Shown here: positions 36,872 through 45,539 of the stretch, in pieces
How the letters are laid out: each line of letters begins with the position of its first letter
How positions within the stretch are numbered: the stretch's first letter is position 1
Assembly (NCBI GenBank): GCA_029433155.1
Contig: JAQYTT010000001.1
Span: 62,001-126,000, forward strand
Reading direction: 5' to 3'
Length of the DNA stretch: 64,000 bases
Origin: Lactobacillaceae bacterium L1_55_11
GTDB lineage: Bacteria > Bacillota > Bacilli > Lactobacillales > Lactobacillaceae
Notes under the pieces: model-generated
Seen by the model: the letters and a program-made list of their open reading frames with translations, nothing else
Database searches by the model: none
What the model was told of the DNA's origin: nothing
Program-made: the position numbers and the translations under genes

Positions 36872-38162
36872 TCCAGCCCTACAAGCGGTCTTTGACCAAG
36901 AATTTACGGCGCCAACGTCCATTCAGTCGGCGCTCTTTGACCCCCTGACCGCTGGTCAGTCCCTCTTAGGACTGGCACCCACTGGAAGTGGGAAGACCTT
37001 AGCCTTTGCCCTGCCGGCCCTAAGCCGGCTTGAAGCCGAAGCGGGGGTCCAGGTGATTGTGATTGCTCCTAGTCAGGAACTGGCCGTGCAAATTAGTACG
37101 GTCTTTCGGCAGTGGGGTCAGCCCTTAGATATCCGCGTCGCCACCTTGATTGGTGGTGCGAATGGTCGCCGCCAGGCCGACAAGCTTAAAAAAGATCGAC
37201 CCGAAGTGGTCGTGGGTACCCTGGGCCGGGTTTTGACGATGGCTCAGGGCCAGGCCCTGAAGTTAGATCACGTCGAGGAACTCATTATTGATGAGGCCGA
37301 CGAAGTCGTCGTGCCAGAGCGCTATGATGATTTGGCCTGGTTAGCCCAGCACTTGCCCGAGGACTACCAGTTGGCCCTATTTTCAGCCACCGACGGGGTT
37401 GATTTGGCCCAGGTCCAAGCCAAATTAGGCCGGCAGTTAGCGATTGTTTCTGAAGGACACCAACAGCCACCTGCCGTCATTAGCCACCACTACCAGTACA
37501 GTGATGAGCGCAGTAAGATTAAAATCTTGACTCAGCTGGCCCGTGATGGCCATCAGGCCCTGGTCTTCTTTAACAGCGTCGGTGCCCTGGTTAAGGCCCA
37601 AGCAGCCCTCCAGCACAACCACGTGCCGGTGATGAGTCTAGGTGCCAATGAAAAGAACCAGGTTAACCGGGCCCAGGCCTTAAAGCAGTTCCGGCAGGGT
37701 AAGTTGCCCCTGCTCCTGGCGACGGATGTGGCTGCCCGTGGTCTGGATATTGTTGATTTGCCTTTGGTGGTCAATGCCCAGCTGCCTAGGTCCAAGAAGA
37801 CCTATATCCACCGGACCGGTCGGACCGGCCGGGCTGGCAAGGATGGCGAGATTTTAAACCTGGGTAATGACCATGACATCCGTAACCTGCGGAAGTTACT
37901 AGGCGACACCTACACGTTGACACCGTCTAAGGCAGCTGCTACCCAGTCAGCTGAGACAGGGTCAGCCACTAGTACTAAGGGGGAACCGGCCCAGTCAGTG
38001 GTTCAAACTGACCGACCAGGGCAGGGGACTGCTGTTAAGCCGGTGACCAAGTCCCGGCCGGCCAACCCAAACGCCGCCAAACCAGCCCGTAAGAAAAAGA
38101 ACCGCCACCACAAGGACAAGGGTAAGCCTAAGTGGGCTAAGACTGGCCACCATCCTAAGTAA
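36858..38162 (+). CDS. DEAD-box RNA helicase
   Basis: 434 residues. I place the start at ATG 36858, behind AAGGA; ATGs at 36846 and 36855 are possible. Motifs: Q-region APTSIQ, motif I APTGSGKT, motif II IIDEADEVV (DEAD), motif III FSATDG, Rec A2 motifs LLATDVAARGLDI and HRTGRTGRAGKDGE. The last ~75 residues are a low-complexity, then strongly basic tail (KPARKKKNRHHKDKG) typical of RNA-binding tails of CshB/YfmL-type helicases. Likely role in ribosome assembly or cold adaptation. It overlaps the oxidoreductase gene by 14 bases. Confidence 0.92.
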   Translation: MTSINPALQAVFDQEFTAPTSIQSALFDPLTAGQSLLGLAPTGSGKTLAFALPALSRLEAEAGVQVIVIAPSQELAVQISTVFRQWGQPLDIRVATLIGGANGRRQADKLKKDRPEVVVGTLGRVLTMAQGQALKLDHVEELIIDEADEVVVPERYDDLAWLAQHLPEDYQLALFSATDGVDLAQVQAKLGRQLAIVSEGHQQPPAVISHHYQYSDERSKIKILTQLARDGHQALVFFNSVGALVKAQAALQHNHVPVMSLGANEKNQVNRAQALKQFRQGKLPLLLATDVAARGLDIVDLPLVVNAQLPRSKKTYIHRTGRTGRAGKDGEILNLGNDHDIRNLRKLLGDTYTLTPSKAAATQSAETGSATSTKGEPAQSVVQTDRPGQGTAVKPVTKSRPANPNAAKPARKKKNRHHKDKGKPKWAKTGHHPK

Positions 38163-38225
38163 GAGGGGGTGGGCCAACCCCAAGGTCGTCAGCCGACCGA
38201 TTTTATCAAGTAAGGAAGTAGGATT

Positions 38226-39059
38226 ATGCCAGAATTACCAGAAGTTGAAACCGTCCGACGCGGCTTGGCCGCCCTGATTACCGGGGCCAAGATTACTGAC
38301 GTTGACGTGCCCTATCCCAAGGTAATTAATGGTGATGTGCCTGACTTTGTTGCCCAGGTGAAGGGGGCGACTTTCAAGCACTTTGACCGGCGTGGTAAGT
38401 ACCTGCTCTTTCGGTTGGATAATGGTAAGACGATTGTTTCCCATCTGCGGATGGAAGGGCAGTACTCGGTTGAACCAGCCGGCGCTGACTGGCACAAGCA
38501 CTCCGAAATCATCTTTCACCTGGCTGACGAGCGGACCCTGATGTACAACGATACCCGCCGCTTTGGCCGGATGACGATTGCCACTACCGGTGAAGAGGCC
38601 AAAGTCGTGCCGACCTTGGCCAAGCTGGGGCCGGAACCAACCGAAGCGGACTTGAAGCTGGACTACATGGTCGAGATTTTTCACAAGTCCCACCGGATGG
38701 TGAAGCCTTTCTTGCTGGATCAGACCAAGATTGCCGGCTTAGGCAATATCTACACCGATGAGGTCCTTTGGCAGACCAAGATTCATCCCAAGACCTTGAC
38801 CGATGACTTGAGCGAAGCCCAGTTGGCGGAGCTCCGTGAAAATATCATTGAAGAAATTAAAAAGGCAATTGCCGGTCACGGTACCACTGTTCATAGTTTT
38901 AGTAATGTATTTGGCCAGGTTGGCCAGTTCCAAAACCAACTGGACGTTTACGGCCGGGCCGGTAAGCCTTGTCTTCGTTGTGAAACCACCCTGGAGAAAA
39001 TTAAGGTGGCCCAGCGGGGGACAACCTTCTGCCCACACTGCCAGGTTGAAGTTCGTTAG
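38226..39059 (+). CDS. mutM: formamidopyrimidine-DNA glycosylase
   Basis: 277 residues. The N-terminus PELPEVETVRRGL supplies the catalytic Pro2 and Glu3 (after Met removal). The H2TH region holds GLGNIYTDEVLW, and the C-terminal zinc finger uses CLRC and CPHC, with the conserved arginine loop before it. It removes oxidised purines (8-oxoguanine) and nicks abasic sites. AAGGAAG precedes the ATG. In related bacteria it is followed directly by coaE; here a DUF975 gene separates them. Confidence 0.97.
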   Translation: MPELPEVETVRRGLAALITGAKITDVDVPYPKVINGDVPDFVAQVKGATFKHFDRRGKYLLFRLDNGKTIVSHLRMEGQYSVEPAGADWHKHSEIIFHLADERTLMYNDTRRFGRMTIATTGEEAKVVPTLAKLGPEPTEADLKLDYMVEIFHKSHRMVKPFLLDQTKIAGLGNIYTDEVLWQTKIHPKTLTDDLSEAQLAELRENIIEEIKKAIAGHGTTVHSFSNVFGQVGQFQNQLDVYGRAGKPCLRCETTLEKIKVAQRGTTFCPHCQVEVR

Positions 39060-39095
39060 TTTTTTTCGTCAGGAGCATTTAGAAAGGATTTTTTG

Positions 39096-39812
39096 TTGAA
39101 ACTGACACCCATCAATCGTAAGCGGGTGAAATACACCGCCCGCAAACATATCCAAGAGCACTTCGGTCAGGCCGTAAAAATTAACATTTTTATGATTATC
39201 TGGCAGATTTTGCGGGTTTGGAGCGGGTGGGGCGTAGTGGCCCTGGCCGCGGTTTTAGCAACCACGACAACACCAGATACGCTCAGTTCAGACCAGGGTT
39301 CCGGTAATTACATTGGCTCCTTTATTGTTCAAACCATCCTGGCCGTCCTGGTCTGGTCGACGATGTGGGCCATCATTGACCAGTTCCGTAAGCCCAAGGA
39401 GGCATCCAGCCTGGGTAACATTCTCCAAGCCTTTAGCGGTCGCCGCTTCCTGCCAACCTTTGTCTTAGCACTAGACCAGCGGATTTTAATTTTTCTCTGG
39501 CATCTCTGCTTTCTGGTCCCAGGCTTTGTTAAACGTTTTTCCTACGCCCAGACTTACTACGCCTTGAAAATGGACCAGCTCTACCACCGGCGCCAGGGTT
39601 CTTTGACCGACTATATTACCATCAGTCGGCGGGTCATGTACGGTCGTAAATTTGAATTATTCTGCCTGGAATTAAGCTTTATCGGCTGGCACCTGCTAGG
39701 GATTTTCACCCTGGGATTCGCCTATATTTACATTGTCCCTTACCTCAACACCAGTCGGGTGGTATATTCTAGTCAGATCTTTACCCTGGCCACGATTGAG
39801 GGGGCCCACTGA
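39096..39812 (+). CDS. DUF975 membrane protein 2
   Basis: 238 residues from TTG 39096, seven bases after AAAGGA; another TTG at 39093 is nearly as good. Around six hydrophobic segments. CFLVPGFVKRFSYAQTYYALK, the ISRRVMYGRKFELFCLELSFIGW loop (recognisable by LSFIGW) and YIVPYLNTSRVVYSSQ match DUF975 and the paralogue at 30 kb. Function unknown. Its stop overlaps the coaE start (TGATG), so it belongs to the mutM-coaE-dnaB unit. Confidence 0.78.
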   Translation: MKLTPINRKRVKYTARKHIQEHFGQAVKINIFMIIWQILRVWSGWGVVALAAVLATTTTPDTLSSDQGSGNYIGSFIVQTILAVLVWSTMWAIIDQFRKPKEASSLGNILQAFSGRRFLPTFVLALDQRILIFLWHLCFLVPGFVKRFSYAQTYYALKMDQLYHRRQGSLTDYITISRRVMYGRKFELFCLELSFIGWHLLGIFTLGFAYIYIVPYLNTSRVVYSSQIFTLATIEGAH

Positions 39813-40417
39813 TGTTAAAAGTTGGTTTAACTGGTGGGATTGCGACCGGCAAGTCGACCGTTAGTCAGCAACTAGAAGCGGCTGGTTTTCCGGTTTTGGA
39901 TGCTGACCAGGTCGCTCGCGCCGTGGTTGAACCCGGTTCGCCCTTACTGGATAAAATTCAAGCGGCCTTCGGGTCAGAGATGGTAGTTGACGGCCACTTG
40001 GAACGCAAAAAGCTGGGACAGAAGGTATTTGCTGATAAGGCGGACCTGGACCAGCTCAACGCCATCATGCAACCGGCCATCAGTCAGCGGATGCGGGCTG
40101 AGATTGAGGCCTATCAGGAAAAGGGGACACCGGTCCTCATTTTAGACGTACCCCTACTCTTTGAGCGGGGCTACCAGGAATCCAACCTGGTTGACTGGGT
40201 GGTGGTGGTTTCAGCTAGCCCAACCATTGAGCGCCAGCGCCTAGAAGCCCGCAATGGCCTTTCCGGCCAGGAAGCTGACCAGCGAATCAAGGCCCAGCTA
40301 CCCCTCAGTGGAAAAGTGGCCCAGGCTGACTGGGTTATCAACAATGATGGTGATTTAGCCACCCTGAAACAGTCGGTGGCAACCTTAATTCAACACTTAA
40401 AAGAGGTTTCTCCATGA
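39812..40417 (+). CDS. coaE: dephospho-CoA kinase
   Basis: 201 residues. The P-loop is VGLTGGIATGKST, followed by FPVLDADQVAR, with VPLLFERGYQ in the centre and the lid RQRLEARNGLS. It phosphorylates the 3' OH of dephospho-CoA, the last step of CoA synthesis. One-base overlap with the previous gene and a four-base overlap (ATGA) with dnaB. Confidence 0.95.
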   Translation: MLKVGLTGGIATGKSTVSQQLEAAGFPVLDADQVARAVVEPGSPLLDKIQAAFGSEMVVDGHLERKKLGQKVFADKADLDQLNAIMQPAISQRMRAEIEAYQEKGTPVLILDVPLLFERGYQESNLVDWVVVVSASPTIERQRLEARNGLSGQEADQRIKAQLPLSGKVAQADWVINNDGDLATLKQSVATLIQHLKEVSP

Positions 40418-41742
40418 AACAAGACCAATTTCGTTCAGCACTAACGGCCAATGACCGCTACCAAGTTCTGATGGACCAGTCTGTGGCCCTCAGTGATTTG
40501 GAGCGGGTTTTTAGCCTTTATCTGCCCTTTATTGGCAACGATGGTTACGTGCTCTACCACTTTTTGGTCACCGAGGGACAGGCGGACAGTCAGCCTAACC
40601 AGGATCATAATTTAATCTTAGATAGTCTCAACCTGAGCCTACCCGCCCTGGTTAGCAGTCAGCGACGGTTGGAAGCCGCTGGTCTGTTGAAAACCTTTTA
40701 CCAGAAACAGGGAATAGGCGGGTATACCTACCAGGTCCAGGCACCCCTATCAGCGGCAGCCTTCTTTAACGAGGCCCTCTTAGCCGGTCTGCTCTTTAAG
40801 TTTGTTGGCGAAGAACGCTTTCAAACCCTACATAATCGTTACCAACCAAGCGCCCAGACGCCAAGTGGGACCGAGGTATCGGCCAAGTTTCTCCAAGTCT
40901 TTGAACCCAGTGACTCACCGATTAGCACCCAGTCCCTGGCTGAGACGGCTGACCAGCCAGTAGTGGATACAGCCGGCTTCCACTTTGACTTTGATTCCTT
41001 TGCTAGCCTGGTGCAGGGGAGTAGTCAGCCGGCCCTGGATAAGCAGCGTCGCTTCCTGGTTGGCCAGGCCCTCCTGTACGGTTTAAATGAGCAGCAGTTG
41101 GCCCAGGCCGTGACCCGGACCGTTCGCTTGGATGACCACCAGGTTGACCACATGTCCCTCCAACGCTATTTAAAGGCTACTTATGGTCAGCATCAGACTC
41201 CTGAAACCAAGGACAGCCAGATCGCCCCAACCGAGAACCAGGAGCAAGACAGCTCCGGCGCTAAGCCCCAGGTTAGTGAGGGCCTCCAGCGCCTCTATCA
41301 GGCGGCTAATCAGTTGGCACCGCTGCCATTCCTTTCGCAGCTCAAGGCCAACCAGCACGGCTTTGTCAGTAATGGCGAACGGCGCCTGTTAACTGACCTA
41401 ATCGACCAAAATATCCTACCGGTGCCGGTAATCAATATTCTGACCTACCAGGTGATTGTGGGGATGGGCAATGCTTCTTTGAACCGGAATTTGGTGGATG
41501 CCATTGCCAATGCCTGGGCTAAGAACCAGGTCAAGACACCCGCCGAAGCCGTCGCCCAGATTAAGGCCCACCAGGCCGGTGGTCAGCAAAATCGGTCCAG
41601 TGGTCAGCACCGGCGTTACCAGCGGGCAACCAAGGTGGAACCTAACCTGGCTAAACGTGATCAGGCTCAGGCTCCTAAGCACGACGCTAGTGAGGTCCAG
41701 GCTGCCCTGGCCCGCCTGAAAGAATTAAAGACGAAGAATTGA
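40414..41742 (+). CDS. dnaB: primosome protein DnaB (helicase loader / membrane attachment)
   Basis: 442 residues. This is Gram-positive DnaB, not the replicative helicase. The N-terminal DnaB/DnaD winged-helix domain opens with VLMDQSVALSDLERVFSLYLPF (recognised by LYLPFIGNDGYVLYHFL). A long Q/S-rich linker around residue 270 leads to a second domain with PVPVINILTYQVIVG and a basic tail. It recruits the helicase loader DnaI to origins and restart sites. Place directly before dnaI confirms identity. Confidence 0.93.
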   Translation: MKQDQFRSALTANDRYQVLMDQSVALSDLERVFSLYLPFIGNDGYVLYHFLVTEGQADSQPNQDHNLILDSLNLSLPALVSSQRRLEAAGLLKTFYQKQGIGGYTYQVQAPLSAAAFFNEALLAGLLFKFVGEERFQTLHNRYQPSAQTPSGTEVSAKFLQVFEPSDSPISTQSLAETADQPVVDTAGFHFDFDSFASLVQGSSQPALDKQRRFLVGQALLYGLNEQQLAQAVTRTVRLDDHQVDHMSLQRYLKATYGQHQTPETKDSQIAPTENQEQDSSGAKPQVSEGLQRLYQAANQLAPLPFLSQLKANQHGFVSNGERRLLTDLIDQNILPVPVINILTYQVIVGMGNASLNRNLVDAIANAWAKNQVKTPAEAVAQIKAHQAGGQQNRSSGQHRRYQRATKVEPNLAKRDQAQAPKHDASEVQAALARLKELKTKN

Positions 41743-41749
41743 GGAAGTT

Positions 41750-42691
41750 ATGCAGAGCCTTGCGGAAGTACTAAAGGAATTTCAACGGCGGCACCAGGTT
41801 AATAACAATGCCAACCTGGCCCAGGTCGTCCAGACTATTAGTCAGGACAACGATGTCCGCCAGTTTTGGCAGGAGCACCAAGACCAGCTCCGCCCCGACG
41901 CCTTTGAGCGCAAACTGATGGATTTATACGAATTTGTCCAGCAGAAGCAGCGGATTGCGGCCGGTAAGAAGTCCCTTTACCCGGGTTACCATCCCGCCCT
42001 AGGTCTAGAAAAAGGCTATCCCTACGTAAAATACGTGGCCGATCAAAAGACCCAGGAAGCCGAGCGCCAAAAGACCAAGCTAACCCGCTTTCACATTCCA
42101 AAGGCCGCCCAAAGGGCTGACCTCCAAGAGATTGCGGCCAGTACTGGTACCGACCAGAATCGGGCTGATGCCCTGACCGAAGTGGTCCGGGTCCTTAGTG
42201 ATTTGAGTGCTGGTGGAAATGATAACTTTGTTCCTGGTATCTACCTCTCGGGCGATTTCGGAGTAGGGAAGACCTACCTGATGGGGGCCTTGGCCAATGC
42301 CCTGGCCGCCAATGATATCGGCGTGCTCTTTATCCATTTTCCATCTTTTATCAACCAGCTCAAAGCCAGCTTTAATCGCCCCCAGGCGGCGGTCAATGAT
42401 TTAGTCGAGCAGGCCAAGAAGGTGCCTGTCCTGATTATTGATGACATCGGGGCGGACACCCTGACGGCTTGGAGCCGAGACGATGTCTTAGCCATTATCC
42501 TGGAATACCGGATGCAAAATGAGCTAACGACCTGCTTTACGTCGAATTTTGACTGGCAGTCCTTGGAACAGTACTTGGCCCAAACCCGGGATGGTAAGGA
42601 ACCCGGTAAGGCGGCCCGTTTGATGCAGCGGATTCAGTTTCTCTCCCGACCAGTGAACATGGCCGGTCCTAATCGGCGGTTACAATCTTGA
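41750..42691 (+). CDS. dnaI: primosomal protein DnaI (helicase loader)
   Basis: 313 residues. An N-terminal helicase-binding domain (residues about 1-110) precedes the AAA+ domain with Walker A LSGDFGVGKTYL, Walker B VPVLIIDDIGADTL and sensor 1 TCFTSNFDW. It loads the replicative helicase together with DnaB. AGGAAG precedes ATG 41750. In many relatives thrS follows; here a YibE/F pair overlaps its end. Confidence 0.95.
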   Translation: MQSLAEVLKEFQRRHQVNNNANLAQVVQTISQDNDVRQFWQEHQDQLRPDAFERKLMDLYEFVQQKQRIAAGKKSLYPGYHPALGLEKGYPYVKYVADQKTQEAERQKTKLTRFHIPKAAQRADLQEIAASTGTDQNRADALTEVVRVLSDLSAGGNDNFVPGIYLSGDFGVGKTYLMGALANALAANDIGVLFIHFPSFINQLKASFNRPQAAVNDLVEQAKKVPVLIIDDIGADTLTAWSRDDVLAIILEYRMQNELTTCFTSNFDWQSLEQYLAQTRDGKEPGKAARLMQRIQFLSRPVNMAGPNRRLQS

Positions 42692-43776
42692 AACTATGGC
42701 ACTTGATTAAAAAATATGGCTGGCTGCCATTATTGCTGCTGGTGACCTGGGTGGGTCTCAGGCACGACGCCTTCCTCTATCAGGACCCCGTCGGGCAAGT
42801 AGTCCGGGTCCAGACCCTAAACAAGGGCGCGGTAACCGATGAGCACGGCAACCAGGATGAGGCGGTCAGTGAACGCCTAACCATTAAGCTCCTCAATCGG
42901 TCTGGTCAGGTTCAGATTGAAAATGGTTATGCCCAGTCCCAGGGCATTACGGCCCACTACCGGGTTGGTGATCAGGTCATCTTGAGCCATGCCGGCGGGC
43001 ACAACTGGCAGGTCTTTTCCCTTAAGCGGGATGCCCTGCTGGGTACGCTTGTGGTGCTTTTTGTCTCCCTGCTGCTAATCTATGGTCGCCTGCGGGCTGG
43101 TGGTTTTCTGCTGCTTAGCCTGGGTTTAAACCTAGCCCTCTTTGGTCTGGCTTTGGTCGCAGACATCCAGGTTAAGAGTGTGAGTGTAGTCGGTCTCTTT
43201 GCCACCGTAGCGGTGGCCATGGCCGCCCTCAGCCTCTTTTTGGTCCTGGGTTGGGGCCTGCAAATGGGCATTACCTGGGCAGCGACGGTTCTTTCAACCG
43301 GCCTGGCTTTGATAGTCATGGTCGTCTGCTTGAGCTTGACTCACAACGAGGGGGTCCACTTTGAGACCATGTCCTATGTGACCCAAGTGCCAAAAACCCT
43401 CTTTTATGCCCAGACCATTATTGGGGTGCTGGGTGCGGTGATGGACGAATCCTCTGACATTATTGCAGCCCTCTTTGGTATGCACCGGGAAAATCCGAAC
43501 CGCCCTTTCCATGACTACTGGCAGGCGGGTCAGTCGGTCGGTCGCGAAATTCTCGGCACCCTAGTCAATATCTTGTTTATGATCTTTATTGCCGAGACGA
43601 TTCCAATGGTGATCTTAATGCTACGCAATGGTAATAACTGGTCTTATATCCTAGACCAGGTCATGAACCTGGGCATTTTACAAACCGTGGTATCCGGTCT
43701 AGGAATTGTCCTGGCAGTGCCGGTGACCGCTCTCTTGGGTGCCACCTTCCTAGTTAAAAGGGGGGATCAGTCATGA
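42688..43776 (+). CDS. YibE/F-family membrane protein, long form
   Basis: 362 residues, TTG start overlapping the dnaI stop by four bases. One N-terminal membrane anchor, then an extracellular beta-rich domain of ~80 residues (GAVTDEHGNQDEAVSERLTI region), then about seven membrane helices. GAVMDESSDIIAAL and GREILGTLVNILFMIFIAE are typical YibE/F motifs. The family is thought to be transport-related but is uncharacterised. It is coupled to the next YibE/F gene by an ATGA overlap. Confidence 0.82.
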   Translation: MKLWHLIKKYGWLPLLLLVTWVGLRHDAFLYQDPVGQVVRVQTLNKGAVTDEHGNQDEAVSERLTIKLLNRSGQVQIENGYAQSQGITAHYRVGDQVILSHAGGHNWQVFSLKRDALLGTLVVLFVSLLLIYGRLRAGGFLLLSLGLNLALFGLALVADIQVKSVSVVGLFATVAVAMAALSLFLVLGWGLQMGITWAATVLSTGLALIVMVVCLSLTHNEGVHFETMSYVTQVPKTLFYAQTIIGVLGAVMDESSDIIAALFGMHRENPNRPFHDYWQAGQSVGREILGTLVNILFMIFIAETIPMVILMLRNGNNWSYILDQVMNLGILQTVVSGLGIVLAVPVTALLGATFLVKRGDQS

Positions 43777-44549
43777 ACGCAATTGGACTCTTATCCCTGA
43801 TTTTGTTTGCGGCCTTGATGCTGGTGGCTGGTAAGCAGGGTTTGAAAATTTTTCTGGGATTAATCATTAACTTTGCCGTGATTTTTATCCTGATAATCCT
43901 GCTGAACTGGCAGTTTAATCCCTACGTGGTGACTGCCATTCTCAGCGTGACTATCTTGGCAGTTTCGATTTATCTCAGTTCGGATAACGGTCAGGTGATG
44001 AACACGGCCTTTAAGGCCAGCCTGGTTATCACGGCTGGCTTGATGTTGGTGGCCTACCTGGCCCAGTTCAGTGGGCAACTGCAGGGCTTTGCAACCGAAA
44101 ATTCAGACGAACTCGAGGGCCTTTCCCTAGCCGTTGGCTTAAACTTTGGTCATTTAGCGGTCGTAGTAATGGTTTTGTCCGCCCTGGGGGCGATTGCCGA
44201 AGCCTCAATGGCGATTACGGCCGACTTACACGAGGTGATTGAACGGACACCAACCATCCAGGTGACTAACCTGGAACACCATGCTCGGATTATAGGCCGT
44301 CAGATTTTAGGCACGGCGATTAACACCCTCTTCTTTGGAATGTTGGGTTCGACCCTGCCGCTGTTAATTTGGTTTTTGCGCCTACGCTACAGCCTGTCTA
44401 TGTTCTTTAACGCCAAGTTACTGGTTATGGAGCTGATTACGATGCTGCTGGGGATGCTGGGGATTTTGCTCAGTATTTGGTTGGCCAGCCACCTGGTCGT
44501 CAATGATTTTAAAAAGGGGAGGATTGACCTGGATGCAGGAGACCTTTGA
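43773..44549 (+). CDS. YibE/F-family membrane protein, short form
   Basis: 258 residues with about seven membrane helices and no extracellular domain. LGAIAEASMAITADLHEV and IGRQILGTAINTLFFGMLGSTLP parallel the motifs of the preceding gene, so the pair probably forms a heteromeric membrane complex. Starts with ATGA overlap behind GGGGG. Substrate unknown. Confidence 0.82.
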   Translation: MNAIGLLSLILFAALMLVAGKQGLKIFLGLIINFAVIFILIILLNWQFNPYVVTAILSVTILAVSIYLSSDNGQVMNTAFKASLVITAGLMLVAYLAQFSGQLQGFATENSDELEGLSLAVGLNFGHLAVVVMVLSALGAIAEASMAITADLHEVIERTPTIQVTNLEHHARIIGRQILGTAINTLFFGMLGSTLPLLIWFLRLRYSLSMFFNAKLLVMELITMLLGMLGILLSIWLASHLVVNDFKKGRIDLDAGDL

Positions 44550-44835
44550 CATGATTGAGGAAATCACCCGTGATGACGGTTCGATTTATTATGAACTGGG
44601 GAATATCACCCATAACGGGCGGGCGGAGTATGCCGCTGACCATGGCTTTATTAAGCAGGTACGGATTTTAAAGATTAACATTCCCCGTTCCAAGCACGTG
44701 GAGCGGGTGGAAGCCTACATTAACGAAAACTATGAAAAGCTACCGCTGGAATACGACGGCTGGCAGGAGTGGAAGAAATCACCAGAAATCCAGCAGGAAC
44801 TCGACCAGATTCTGCTGGATAATAAGTTGGGTTAA
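44533..44835 (+). CDS. small uncharacterised protein downstream of the YibE/F pair
   Basis: 100 residues from ATG 44533; GGGGAGG lies about 11 bases upstream, inside the end of the previous gene. The earlier ATG at 44503 is possible but lacks a ribosome site. Soluble, acidic, with no cysteine, probable mixed alpha/beta (IYYELGNITHNGRAEYAADHG, then a helical C-terminus). I do not recognise the family. Confidence 0.65.
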   Translation: MQETFDMIEEITRDDGSIYYELGNITHNGRAEYAADHGFIKQVRILKINIPRSKHVERVEAYINENYEKLPLEYDGWQEWKKSPEIQQELDQILLDNKLG

Positions 44836-44864
44836 TTGTAATCCCGGCTGCTTTTCAGTATAAT
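44836..44864 (+). promoter_or_regulatory. promoter of tRNA-Cys
   Basis: TTGTAA (44836-44841), 17-base spacer, TATAAT (44859-44864). Confidence 0.7.
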
Positions 44865-44899
44865 GAGTTGCGTTGCGGTGACTTTGAAGCCGCTGATTT

Positions 44900-44970
44900 G
44901 GTGGTATAGCCAAGTGGTAAGGCAATGGTCTGCAAAACCGTGATCGCCGGTTCGACTCCGGTTACCACCT
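44900..44970 (+). tRNA. tRNA-Cys (anticodon GCA)
   Basis: 71 bases. Acceptor GGTGGTA/TACCACC with discriminator T73, which is the cysteine identity base; D-stem GCC/GGC; anticodon loop CTGCAAA; T-stem CCGGT with TTCGACT. CCA is not encoded. Confidence 0.97.
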
Positions 44971-44975
44971 CTAAC

Positions 44976-45004
44976 AACCGTCTGGGAAACCAGACGGTTT
45001 TTGT
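44976..45004 (+). terminator. terminator after tRNA-Cys
   Basis: AACCGTCTGG, loop GAAA, CCAGACGGTT, then T-tract. Confidence 0.93.
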
Positions 45005-45124
45005 TATGCCAGGGACCAGGGCAAAACCGGCTGGACGGCCCAAATTATGTTATAATATTCTTATTAATATTTACTGATAACTGATATAGATTGAGAAAAG
45101 AATTTAAGAAGGAGTGTGCTAATC

Positions 45125-45445
45125 ATGGGCATGCGTGTTGATAACTATGTTGCTGAAGAAGACCGAAAGGTGGTCGCGGACCGACGGATTAAGCTACTGA
45201 AGTTTTTCAGTAAGGTCGCGACCTTCACTTGTATTTTGATGTATGTTTCTTATATCCCTCAGATTATGTCCAACTTTAGTGGGCACCCGGTTTCACCCCT
45301 GCAGCCCCTAGTTGCGGCGGTCAACGCCACTTTGTGGACTTGCTACGGTTGGTTTAAGACCTATAAGGATATGCCAATTATCATTTCCAATGTGCCAGGA
45401 ATCTTCTTTGGCCTGATTACCGTTGTGACGGTTTATATTCATTAA
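45125..45445 (+). CDS. SemiSWEET-type sugar transporter
   Basis: 106 residues from ATG 45125, ten bases after AAGGAG. Three membrane helices (half a SWEET protein). The PQ-loop motif sits in LMYVSYIPQIMSNFSG, and AAVNATLWTCYGWFK is the conserved third-helix region with the substrate asparagine. SemiSWEETs dimerise and carry sugars by facilitated diffusion. A TATAAT at about 45051 provides the promoter; a terminator follows. Single-gene unit. Confidence 0.88.
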   Translation: MGMRVDNYVAEEDRKVVADRRIKLLKFFSKVATFTCILMYVSYIPQIMSNFSGHPVSPLQPLVAAVNATLWTCYGWFKTYKDMPIIISNVPGIFFGLITVVTVYIH

Positions 45446-45449
45446 AATA

Positions 45450-45474
45450 AAAAGACCCAGATGGGTCTTTTTTC
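45450..45474 (+). terminator. terminator after SemiSWEET
   Basis: AAAGACCC, loop AGAT, GGGTCTTTTTT. Confidence 0.9.
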
Positions 45475-45539
45475 TTGTCCGAGAAACATTCAGTCAATGG
45501 TAAAATAAGGCCATTAGTTACGTATGATAGGATATCAGG

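Noticed and set aside
42688-43776. Calling the YibE/F pair part of the replication machinery
   Set aside because: Proteins are membrane transport-like; only the gene overlap links them to dnaI.
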